Both the position numbers and the translations under genes were made by a program. From the NCBI GenBank assembly GCA_026005095.1, contig BPKK01000004.1, forward strand, positions 1 through 64,000: 64,000 nucleotides of DNA, written 5' to 3'. Positions 53,844 through 64,000 of this stretch are shown in pieces. The DNA comes from Silanimonas sp. GTDB lineage: Bacteria; Pseudomonadota; Gammaproteobacteria; Xanthomonadales; Xanthomonadaceae. Every line of letters starts with the position of its first letter. The stretch's first letter is position 1. Under the pieces are notes generated by a model. It was not told the origin of the DNA, made no database searches, and was given only the letters and a program-made list of their open reading frames with translations.

Positions 53844-56724
53844 TCAGAAGAAGCGGCGGTGCTCGCCGCCGCCTTCCACGTTCTCCACGCAGCGGCCGCA
53901 CAGCCCCGGGTGGGCGGCATGACGGCCCACGTCGGCCCGGTAATGCCAGCAGCGCACGCACTTCGGATGCGGGCTCGCCACGGCGCGGATGGCCGCCCCC
54001 GGCACGCCCTCGGCGGGAACGGCGCCGGCCGGCGCCGCGCTGGCGGGATGCAGGCGCAGCTCGCTGGTGAGGAACAGGAAGCGCAGCTCGCCGGCCACCG
54101 GCGCCAGCATCGTGAGCGTGGCCTCATCGAGGTACAGATCGACCTCGGCCTCCAGCGAGGCACCGATGGCACCGCTGGCGCGCATCGGCTCCAGCACCTT
54201 GGCCACGGCCTCGCGCAAGGCTAGCAGCCGCACGAAGCCCTCGGCGGACAGCACCCCCCCCGCGGGCAGCGGATCGAGATCGCCGCTCCAGGTGGTGAAC
54301 AGCACGTGCCCCTCGCGCTCGCCCGGCAGGTGCTGCCAGATCTCGTCGGCGGTGAAGCTCAGGATCGGGGCGATCCAGCGCGTGAGCGCATGGACGATGC
54401 GGAACATGGCCGACTGCGCCGAGCGGCGGCCGCGGCTGTCCACCGGCATGGTGTACAGACGGTCCTTGGTGACATCGAGGTAGAGCGCGCCGAGGTCGTT
54501 GGTGCAGTAGTGCTGCAGAGCGGCGACGACAGCGGCGAAATCGTAGCGGGCATAGGCCGCGATGATCTCGGCCTGCACCTCGCCGGCACGGGCCACGGCC
54601 TGCGCATCGAGCCACAGCAGCTCGCCGTTCGGCAGCAGGTGCCGGGCCGGATCGAAGCCGGCGAGGTTGGCGAGCAGGAAGCGCGCGGTGTTGCGGATGC
54701 GGCGGTAAGCGTCGGCGGTACGCTTGAGGATGTCCTCGGAGACCGACATCTCGTTGCGGTAGTCGGCGCTGGCGATCCACAGTCTGCAGTACGTCGGCGC
54801 CCATCTGGTCGATCACCTTCTGCGGCTCGACCACATTACCGAGCGACTTCGACATCTTCCGGCCCTGCGCGTCCACGGTGAAACCGTGGGTCAACACCTG
54901 GCGATAGGGCGCGGCCCCATCCATCGCCACCCCGGTGAGCAGGGAGCTCTGGAACCAGCCGCGGTGCTGGTCGGAGCCCTCGAGATAGAGGTCGGCGGGC
55001 TTGGCAAGCCCGTCGGCGCCGCGGGCGGCGAGCACGGCCTCATGGGTGACGCCGGAATCGAACCAGACGTCGAGGATGTCGGTGACCTTCTCGTACTCGG
55101 CGGCCTCGGCCCCCAGCAGCTCGGCGGGATCCAGCGCATACCAGGCATCCACCCCGCCCTGCTCGATCCTCTCAGCCACCGCTTGCATCAGCTCGACGCT
55201 GCGCGGGTGCGGCTCGCCGGTACGGCGGTGGGTGAACAGCGCGATCGGCACGCCCCAGGTGCGCTGACGCGAGATGCACCAGTCTGGGCGACCCTCGACC
55301 ATGGCACGGATACGCGCCTCGCCCCAGTCGGGAAACCACTGCACGCCCTTGATCGCATCCAGCGCGTCGGCGCGCAGGTTCGCCTGCGTCATCGAGATGA
55401 ACCACTGCGGGGTGGCACGGAAGGCCACCGGCGTCTTGTGGCGCCAGCAGTGCGGATAACTGTGCTGCAGCCTGCCCGAGGCCAGCAGCACGCCGCGAGC
55501 GCCCAGCGCCGCGACGATCAGATCGTTCGCCTTCCACAGATGCACGCCGGCGATCGCGATCTCGCCCTCGGGCGTGGGGATCGGCGGGGTGTCCGGCAGG
55601 TAGAGACCCTTGCCGTCCACCGGGTTGATCTGCGCTGCGGGATAGCGCTCGGTAAGGCCGTAGCGCCTGCCCACCGCGAAGTCCTCCTGGCCGTGGCCGG
55701 GGGCGGTGTGCACGGCTCCGGTGCCGTCCTCGGCGGTGACGTGCTCGCCGAGAAGCAGCGGGATCTCGCGCGCGTAGAACGGATGAGCGAGCACAAAGCC
55801 TTCGAGCGCGCGCCCTTCGGTGCGGCCCAGCACCTTGGCCTCGGCCACGCCGTAGCGCGCCAACGCATTCTCGGCCAGAGCCTCGGCCAGCACCAGCAGC
55901 ACGCGTTTCCCGTTGCGGGCCGGGCCATCCACCAGCACATAGACGAGTTCGGGGCCGAGGGTGACGGCCAGCGAGGCCGGCAGGGTCCACGGGGTGGTGG
56001 TCCAGATCGGCACGGCGACGATGGCATCACCGGCGTCCACGCCGAACTTCGCCGCCAGCGCCTTCGGATCGCGGGCATCGTAGGCCACGTCGATCATCGG
56101 CGAGGTCTTGTCGGCGTATTCGATCTCGGCCTCGGCCAGCGCCGAGCCGCAGTCGAAGCACCAGTGCACCGGCTTGGCGCCGCGCACGAGATGCCCGCGC
56201 CCGACGATCTTCGCCAATGCGCGAACCATGTCGGCCTCGAAGCGGAAGTCCATGGTGCGATAGGGATGCTCCCAATCGCCCAGCACACCGAGACGCTGGA
56301 AATCCCGCGACTGGCCGGCGATCTGCTCGGCGGCATACTCACGGCACTTCTGACGGAAGGCGGCCGCATCGAGCCTGTCACCGACCTTGCCGAACTTCTT
56401 CTCGACCGCCAGTTCGATGGGCAGGCCGTGGCAGTCCCAGCCGGGCACATAGGGCGCGTCGAAGCCGGAAAGCAGCTTCGATTTCACCACGATGTCCTTC
56501 AGCACCTTGTTGACCGCATGGCCGATGTGAATGCTGCCATTGGCATAGGGCGGGCCGTCGTGCAGCACGAAGCGCGGGCGGCCGGCGGCGCGTGTGCGTA
56601 CCTGCTGGTAGAGGCGCTCTTCCTGCCAGCGGGCCAAGGTGGCCGGCTCGCGCTTCGGCAGGTCGCCGCGCATCGGGAAGGCCGTTTCCGGCAGCGAGAG
56701 GGTGGACTTGTAATCGATGCTCAC
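53844..56724 (-). pseudogene. ileS: Isoleucine--tRNA ligase, interrupted by a one-base frameshift
   Basis: Together the two parts cover a whole IleRS of about 959 residues. The N-terminal part (from 56724) has HIGH at 66-69 and KMSKS at 623-627. After GADVL the frame is lost. Skipping one base, plus-strand T54785, restores [20 protein letters not shown], the expected continuation, and the frame then runs to 53844 through the anticodon domain and the C-terminal zinc finger (CVRCW...CGRC). Unrepaired, the first frame stays open to 54124 with nonsense sequence. As ileS is essential, a sequencing error is the simplest cause; true loss would need another copy. It overlaps ribF by 4 bases. Confidence 0.9.
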
Positions 56725-57728
56725 GGCGTCGTCGTGCTCAAGGAATGGGAGGGCGCGCCCGCGTGGCGCAGCGTCTCGACGGTAGCGCGGGCCGGGCTTG
56801 CCGCGGCCAGCAGGGCGCGCGCCTCGGCGGCATCGCGATCCATCTGCTCGACCAGGGCCGGCAGACCGTCGAACTTCACCTCGTCGCGCAGCTTGGCGAC
56901 GAACTCGACCTCGATGCGGCGGCCGTAGAGGTCGCCTGAGAAGTCGAACAGGTGGGCCTCCAGCAGCGGCTCGGTGCCATGCACTGTGGGCCGGGTGCCG
57001 AGGCTGGAGACGCTGGCCATGGGCCGCTCGCCCACACCATGCACCCAGGTGGCGAAGATGCCCTGCATCGGCGGCCGGCGGCCGCCGAAGCGCAGGTTGG
57101 CGGTGGGATAGCCCAGCGTGCGGCCGAGCTGCCGGCCACGCACCACACGGCCGGGGATGGCATACGGGCGACCCAGCAGCAGCGCGGCGTGGGAGAAGTC
57201 GGCGGCAGCCAGTGCGGTGCGCACCGCGGTACTGGACACCCGCTCCCCCGCCGCCTCCACCAACGGCAGACCGTAGGTGCTGAAACCGAGCTCGCCCCCC
57301 ATGCGCTCGAGCAGGGCGACATCGCCGCCGCGGCGGTGGCCGAAGCGGAAATCCGGCCCCACCCAGACCTCGCGGGCGTGGAGCTTGGCCACCAGCAGCT
57401 CGCGGACGAAAGCCTCGGCCGGCATGGCCACCATCGCCGGGTTGAAGCGCAAAAGGCCGATCACGTCGACCCCGAGGGCGGACAGGCCGGCCAGCTTGGC
57501 CGCCGGCAGCAGCAGCCGGGCCGGTGGTTCGGCGGCCATGAAGTACTCGCGCGGCAGGGGCTCGAAGCTCAGCACCACGAGCGGCAGCCCGAGTTCGCGC
57601 GCACGGCCGCGGGCGCGGCCGATCAGCGCCTGATGACCCCGATGCAGGCCGTCGAACGCACCGATACAGACCACGCTGCCGGCGGGGGTGGGCGAGGCAC
57701 CCCCGATGTCACGGAACAGCAGGCTCAT
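56721..57728 (-). CDS. ribF: Bifunctional riboflavin kinase / FAD synthetase
   Basis: 335 residues. The FAD synthetase half opens with [20 protein letters not shown] (nucleotidyltransferase HxGH-like site) and contains [15 protein letters not shown]. The riboflavin kinase half has [17 protein letters not shown] and [17 protein letters not shown]. It makes FMN and FAD. It overlaps the ileS start by 4 bases, the common ribF-ileS-lspA order. Confidence 0.96.
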   Translation of the reverse strand: MSLLFRDIGGASPTPAGSVVCIGAFDGLHRGHQALIGRARGRARELGLPLVVLSFEPLPREYFMAAEPPARLLLPAAKLAGLSALGVDVIGLLRFNPAMVAMPAEAFVRELLVAKLHAREVWVGPDFRFGHRRGGDVALLERMGGELGFSTYGLPLVEAAGERVSSTAVRTALAAADFSHAALLLGRPYAIPGRVVRGRQLGRTLGYPTANLRFGGRRPPMQGIFATWVHGVGERPMASVSSLGTRPTVHGTEPLLEAHLFDFSGDLYGRRIEVEFVAKLRDEVKFDGLPALVEQMDRDAAEARALLAAASPARATVETLRHAGAPSHSLSTTTP

Positions 57729-57752
57729 GGAAGCGCCGAGTATACCGGCCCT

Positions 57753-59312
57753 TCAGTGGACCCAGACCTGCCGCGGCCGCACCCCGAGGGCGAGCAGGAC
57801 GAATCCGTACACCGCTGCTCCGGCCGCCACGCAGCCGAGCACGGCACCAATGCGCGGCCACAGGGGCATGGCGGTGAAATCGCCCAACCAGGCCCGCAGC
57901 CCCCCCAGCGCCAGCGCCATCGCCAGCGAGGCCAGCACGAGGCGCAGCAGGTAGGCCGCCCAGCCCGGCTGCGAGCGGTAGCCGCCGTCGCGGTGCAGCC
58001 AGCGCCAGAGCAGGGCCGCGTTGGCGATGCCGGCGAGCGCCGTGGCGAGCGCAATGCCGGCATGCGCGCCGGGCACCCCGAGTTTCCACAAAGGCGTGGT
58101 GATCGCGGCGATCAGCACCACGTTGAGCAGCACCGTCGCCACCGCGGCACGCATCGGCGTCTTGGTGTCCTGCCGCGAGTAGAAGGCCGAGAGCAGCACC
58201 TTGGTGAGCATGAAGGCGGGCACGGCGATGGCGGTGGCCGAGAGCGCCAGCCCGGTCATCCGCGCATCCTCGGCGGTGAAGGCGCCGTGCTGGAACATCG
58301 CCGCGGCCAGCGGTTCGGCCAGCATCAGCAGGCCCACCCCGGCCGGCAGGCCGACCAGCATCACCATCCGCAGGCCCCAGTCGATGGCCCGGGCATAGCC
58401 CTCGGCATCGGCGGCGGCATGGCGGGCCGCGAGGTGCGGCAGGATCACCGTGCCGATGGCCACGCCGAACAGGCCGAGCGGGAACTCGGAGAGCCGGTCG
58501 GCGTTGTACAGCCAGGTCTGGCTACCCTGCGCCACCAGCGAGGCGAAGACGGTGCCGACGATCAGGTTGAGCTGCGCCACCGAGGAGGAGAACAGCGTGG
58601 GCAGCATCAGGCCGCCCACCCGGCGCACCGCGGGATGGCGCAGGGCCAGGCGGAAGCGCGGGCGCAGTCCCAGCCGCCCCAGGGCCGGCCAAAGCAGGGC
58701 GAACTGCAGCAGCCCGGCCAGCAGCACGCCCCAGGCGAGCGCCATCGGCGGTACCTCGAACAGCGGGGCCAGGGCCAGCATGGCGGTGATCATGGCCACG
58801 TTGTGCAGCACCGGGGTGAGGGCGGCGAGGCCGAAGCGGCCATGGCTGTTCAGCACCGCTCCAGCCAGCGCGGTGAGCGAGATGAACACGAGGTAGGGGA
58901 AAGTGATGCGCAGCATGTCGGCGATCAGCGCCACCTGCCCGGCCTGCGCCAGGGCCCCAGGAGCGAAGACCGCGGCCAGCCAGGGCGCGGCCAGCATGCC
59001 GAGCGCCGCCACCACCAGCACGGCAGCGCAGAGGGCGCCGGCCACGTGGTCGAGGAAGTCGCGCACCGCCTCGCGGTCGGCCTGGTCTTTGATCGCCGAG
59101 TAGGCCGGCACGAAGGCCGAGGCGAAGGAGCCCTCGGCGAAGATGCGCCGCAGGTAGTTGGGGATGCGGTAGGCCACCACGAAGGCATCGGTGGCGGCGG
59201 AAACGCCGAACAGGTTGGCCTGCAGCACGTCGCGGGCGAAGCCGGCGAGGCGGGAGAGCAGGGTCATGGCACTGAAGACGGCGGTGGACCGCAGCAGGGC
59301 GGGGCGCTTCAC
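57753..59312 (-). CDS. murJ: Lipid II flippase MurJ
   Basis: 519 residues from a GTG start ([16 protein letters not shown]) with about 14 transmembrane helices. Marks include [40 protein letters not shown] and [14 protein letters not shown]. MurJ moves lipid II across the inner membrane for peptidoglycan synthesis. It is divergent from rpsT; the rpsT-murJ-ribF-ileS neighbourhood is typical. Confidence 0.95.
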   Translation of the reverse strand: MKRPALLRSTAVFSAMTLLSRLAGFARDVLQANLFGVSAATDAFVVAYRIPNYLRRIFAEGSFASAFVPAYSAIKDQADREAVRDFLDHVAGALCAAVLVVAALGMLAAPWLAAVFAPGALAQAGQVALIADMLRITFPYLVFISLTALAGAVLNSHGRFGLAALTPVLHNVAMITAMLALAPLFEVPPMALAWGVLLAGLLQFALLWPALGRLGLRPRFRLALRHPAVRRVGGLMLPTLFSSSVAQLNLIVGTVFASLVAQGSQTWLYNADRLSEFPLGLFGVAIGTVILPHLAARHAAADAEGYARAIDWGLRMVMLVGLPAGVGLLMLAEPLAAAMFQHGAFTAEDARMTGLALSATAIAVPAFMLTKVLLSAFYSRQDTKTPMRAAVATVLLNVVLIAAITTPLWKLGVPGAHAGIALATALAGIANAALLWRWLHRDGGYRSQPGWAAYLLRLVLASLAMALALGGLRAWLGDFTAMPLWPRIGAVLGCVAAGAAVYGFVLLALGVRPRQVWVH

Positions 59313-59353
59313 GTGCGATTCCTGAACGCCGGGCCCCGAAACGGGCTTACTTC

Positions 59354-59382
59354 TTGACGCAGCAAGGTTTTTCCCCAATACT
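59354..59382 (+). promoter_or_regulatory. Predicted sigma-70 promoter of rpsT
   Basis: TTGACG (59354-59359) and AATACT (59377-59382) with 17 bases between, one of the best matches in the window. It lies about 50 bases before the GTG start. Confidence 0.65.
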
Positions 59383-59431
59383 CCGCGGTCTTTCTTCCCG
59401 CATCTTACCCAGTTTCACGCAGGAGCCGTCC

Positions 59432-59701
59432 GTGGCCAACATCAAGTCCGCCAAGAAGCGCGCCAAGCAGGCCGCTGTCCGCAACGCCCGCAACTCGGCC
59501 CAGCGCTCGATGCTGCGTACCGCCGTGAAGAAGGTGGTCAAGGCCATCGCCGCCAAGGACGTGGCCGCCGCCGAGGCCGCCTTCGCCGTGGCCCAGCCGA
59601 TCCTCGACCGCTACGCTTCGCGCGGCCTGATCCACAAGAACAAGGCGGCCCGCCACAAGTCGCGCCTCAATGCCCACATCAAGGCCCTGAAGGCCGCCTG
59701 A
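59432..59701 (+). CDS. rpsT: 30S ribosomal protein S20
   Basis: 89 residues from a GTG start after AGGAG (59421-59425). [20 protein letters not shown] and the end [20 protein letters not shown] are diagnostic. S20 binds 16S rRNA early in assembly. A non-AUG start is often used by this gene, linked to autoregulation in E. coli (UUG there). Confidence 0.96.
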   Translation: MANIKSAKKRAKQAAVRNARNSAQRSMLRTAVKKVVKAIAAKDVAAAEAAFAVAQPILDRYASRGLIHKNKAARHKSRLNAHIKALKAA

Positions 59702-59758
59702 GCCCCGGCGGCGGGGCTTCCCCTACCCCCGCCCCACGCAGCAGGGGAAACACGAAAG

Positions 59759-59781
59759 AGCCGGCGCCATGCCGGCTTTTT
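59759..59781 (+). terminator. Terminator after rpsT
   Basis: AGCCGGC (59759-59765) / GCCGGCT (59771-59777) with loop GCCAT, followed by TTTTC. Confidence 0.85.
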
Positions 59782-59834
59782 CATTGCCGGCGCGGCAAGA
59801 CTCCGGGCATACCCGGGGCCGCCGCACCGCTCGC

Positions 59835-61073
<1,239 letters not shown>

Positions 61074-61334
61074 TTACTCGGCGCCGACCACGCTGACGGT
61101 GCGGCGGCGCTGGGCGCCCTTCACCGAGAAATCGACCTTGCCATCGACCAGCGCGTACAGCGTATGGTCGCGACCCATGCCGACGCCCGGACCGGGATGG
61201 AACTCGGTGCCGCGCTGACGGACGATGATGTTGCCGGCCTCGACGGTCTGGCCGCCGAAGATCTTCACACCGAGGTACTTCGGGTTGGAATCGCGGCCGT
61301 TACGGGTCGAGCCGACGCCCTTTTTACTTGCCAT
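61074..61334 (-). CDS. rpmA: 50S ribosomal protein L27
   Basis: 86 residues. [20 protein letters not shown] and [20 protein letters not shown] are diagnostic. Its N-terminal tail reaches the peptidyl-transferase centre. It has a good AAGGAGA ribosome-binding site and follows rplU by 26 bases. Confidence 0.97.
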   Translation of the reverse strand: MASKKGVGSTRNGRDSNPKYLGVKIFGGQTVEAGNIIVRQRGTEFHPGPGVGMGRDHTLYALVDGKVDFSVKGAQRRRTVSVVGAE

Positions 61335-61360
61335 GACGTGTTCTCCTTACGGCGGACGGA

Positions 61361-61672
61361 TCAGGCCGAAATGCCGGTGATCTCGAGTTCGGTGTAGTGC
61401 TGCCGGTGGCCCATCTGCTTGCGATGGTGCTTGCGGCGGCGGAACTTGACGATGCGGACCTTCTCCAGGCGGCCATGGCCCTTGACGGTCGCGGTGACCT
61501 TGGCGCCTGCCACCTTCGGCGCGCCGACGGTGACCTTGTCGCCATCGCCCACCAGGAGCACATCGTTGAGTTCGATGCTGGCGCCCGGCTCGGCGTCGAT
61601 CAGCTCGACGCGGAGGGTTTCGCCCTTCATCACGCGGTACTGCTTACCGCCGGTGACGACCACTGCGTACAT
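61361..61672 (-). CDS. rplU: 50S ribosomal protein L21
   Basis: 103 residues. [20 protein letters not shown] and [20 protein letters not shown] are diagnostic. It is the first gene of rplU-rpmA-obgE. It has a long GC-rich leader with a strong hairpin and the motif shared with rplS. The upstream in-frame extension is not part of the family. Confidence 0.97.
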   Translation of the reverse strand: MYAVVVTGGKQYRVMKGETLRVELIDAEPGASIELNDVLLVGDGDKVTVGAPKVAGAKVTATVKGHGRLEKVRIVKFRRRKHHRKQMGHRQHYTELEITGISA

Positions 61673-61681
61673 GTCGCGATT

Positions 61682-61697
61682 CCTGTGTAGTTCTTCT
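61682..61697 (-). promoter_or_regulatory. Leader motif before rplU (shared with rplS)
   Basis: AGAAGAACTACACAGG on the minus strand, nine bases before the rplU ATG; identical to the 16-mer before rplS. Confidence 0.6.
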
Positions 61698-61707
61698 TGG
61701 GAATGGG

Positions 61708-61756
61708 CGGCCCCGAGCGGCACCGCCACCCGGCGGCGCAACGCGGCACGGGGCCG
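61708..61756 (-). promoter_or_regulatory. Hairpin in the rplU leader
   Basis: Nested inverted repeats: outer CGGCCCCG (61708-61715) / CGGGGCCG (61749-61756) and inner GCACCGCC (61720-61727) / GGCGGCGC (61732-61739). It lies between the predicted promoter and the shared motif and may take part in leader control, though no known r-protein leader was recognised. Confidence 0.45.
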
Positions 61757-61778
61757 AGCTGGGCGCAGGGAGTCGCGA

Positions 61779-61808
61779 AGTATGCCAAGCCATGGGCTTT
61801 CCGCGCAA
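61779..61808 (-). promoter_or_regulatory. Predicted promoter of rplU-rpmA-obgE
   Basis: On the minus strand TTGCGC (61808-61803) and CATACT (61784-61779) are 18 bases apart, giving a leader of about 100 bases. Confidence 0.45.
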
Positions 61809-61919
61809 GGGCGCGGCGGGGATCGGTTCAGGCGGCGAGAGCCCCAGGGAGCGCCCGGGGTCACGGCCCGATGACGGCCTGCCGCTATGCTACCCGATTA
61901 CCCCCGCGTCCCGACCCCG

Positions 61920-64000
<2,081 letters not shown>

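Noticed and set aside
53844-54749. A separate 301-residue gene resembling the IleRS C-terminus
   Set aside because: It continues the same protein after a one-base frameshift; it is treated as part of ileS.
56952-59357. 801-residue open frame on the plus strand
   Set aside because: Antisense to ribF and murJ; His/Gln/Gly-rich composition typical of reverse frames in GC-rich DNA.

Overview
The window reads as a single chromosomal segment of a high-GC gammaproteobacterium, most likely of the Xanthomonadales/Lysobacterales. Three things support this. The order mutS | pncC-lexA-recA-recX-alaS-csrA-tRNAs-tig-clpP-clpX-lon-hupB-ppiD is the one I know from that order. The lexA operator at 42625-42643 matches 17 of 19 bases of the Xanthomonas-type SOS box rather than the E. 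coli CTG-N10-CAG box. LPS genes (kdkA, a heptosyltransferase) and an IspH/LspA envelope set mark a Gram-negative. No prophage, IS element, integron, CRISPR array or rRNA operon was seen. Genes are tightly packed, no gene-free stretch exceeds about 250 bases, and many neighbours overlap by 4 bases (ATGA/GTGA).

Layout. 1-7.2 kb: rpmF and yceD, a small membrane protein, a GT39/ArnT-like glycosyltransferase, and a moxR-DUF58-transglutaminase operon, then a HIT protein. 7.2-10.3 kb: recR-ybaB-dnaX, followed by tRNA-Ser(GGA) and the 4.5S SRP RNA. 10.3-14.7 kb: a metallo-beta-lactamase-fold protein, Kdo kinase, a family 9 glycosyltransferase, a DUF6165 protein, an acyltransferase and tRNA-Ser(CGA). 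14.7-23.6 kb: the accessory-looking part, with an exported caspase-like protein divergent from a 1160-residue Ig-repeat autotransporter, a PP2C phosphatase, a lipoprotein, a YiiX-like cysteine hydrolase and a transmembrane Ser/Thr kinase. 23.6-27.2 kb: dnaQ-rnhA-methyltransferase divergent from gloB, then fabI. 27.3-37.2 kb: ppiD, tRNAs, hupB, lon, clpX, clpP, tig, a seven-tRNA cluster and csrA. 37.3-46.3 kb: alaS, recX, recA, lexA, pncC, mutS and hslR. 46.3-53.3 kb: rplS-trmD-rimM-rpsP, ffh, a CcsA-like membrane protein, radA, tRNA-Thr and ispH. 53.3-64 kb: lspA-ileS-ribF, murJ, rpsT, obgE-rpmA-rplU and the first two thirds of uvrA.

Most of the window is core machinery: translation (ribosomal proteins, tRNAs, synthetases, RimM/TrmD), protein targeting (both halves of the SRP, ffs and ffh), protein quality control (Tig, ClpXP, Lon, PpiD, Hsp15) and DNA repair or replication (DnaX, RecR, DnaQ, RecA, LexA, RecX, MutS, RadA, UvrA). 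The most unusual coding region is 14.7-23.6 kb, where a caspase-fold protein, a surface autotransporter and a paired Ser/Thr kinase and phosphatase lie together. Other points worth checking are a one-base frameshift in the essential gene ileS, a 594-bp two-unit duplication inside the autotransporter, and a short motif at a fixed distance before rplS, rplU and (weaker) rpsP.
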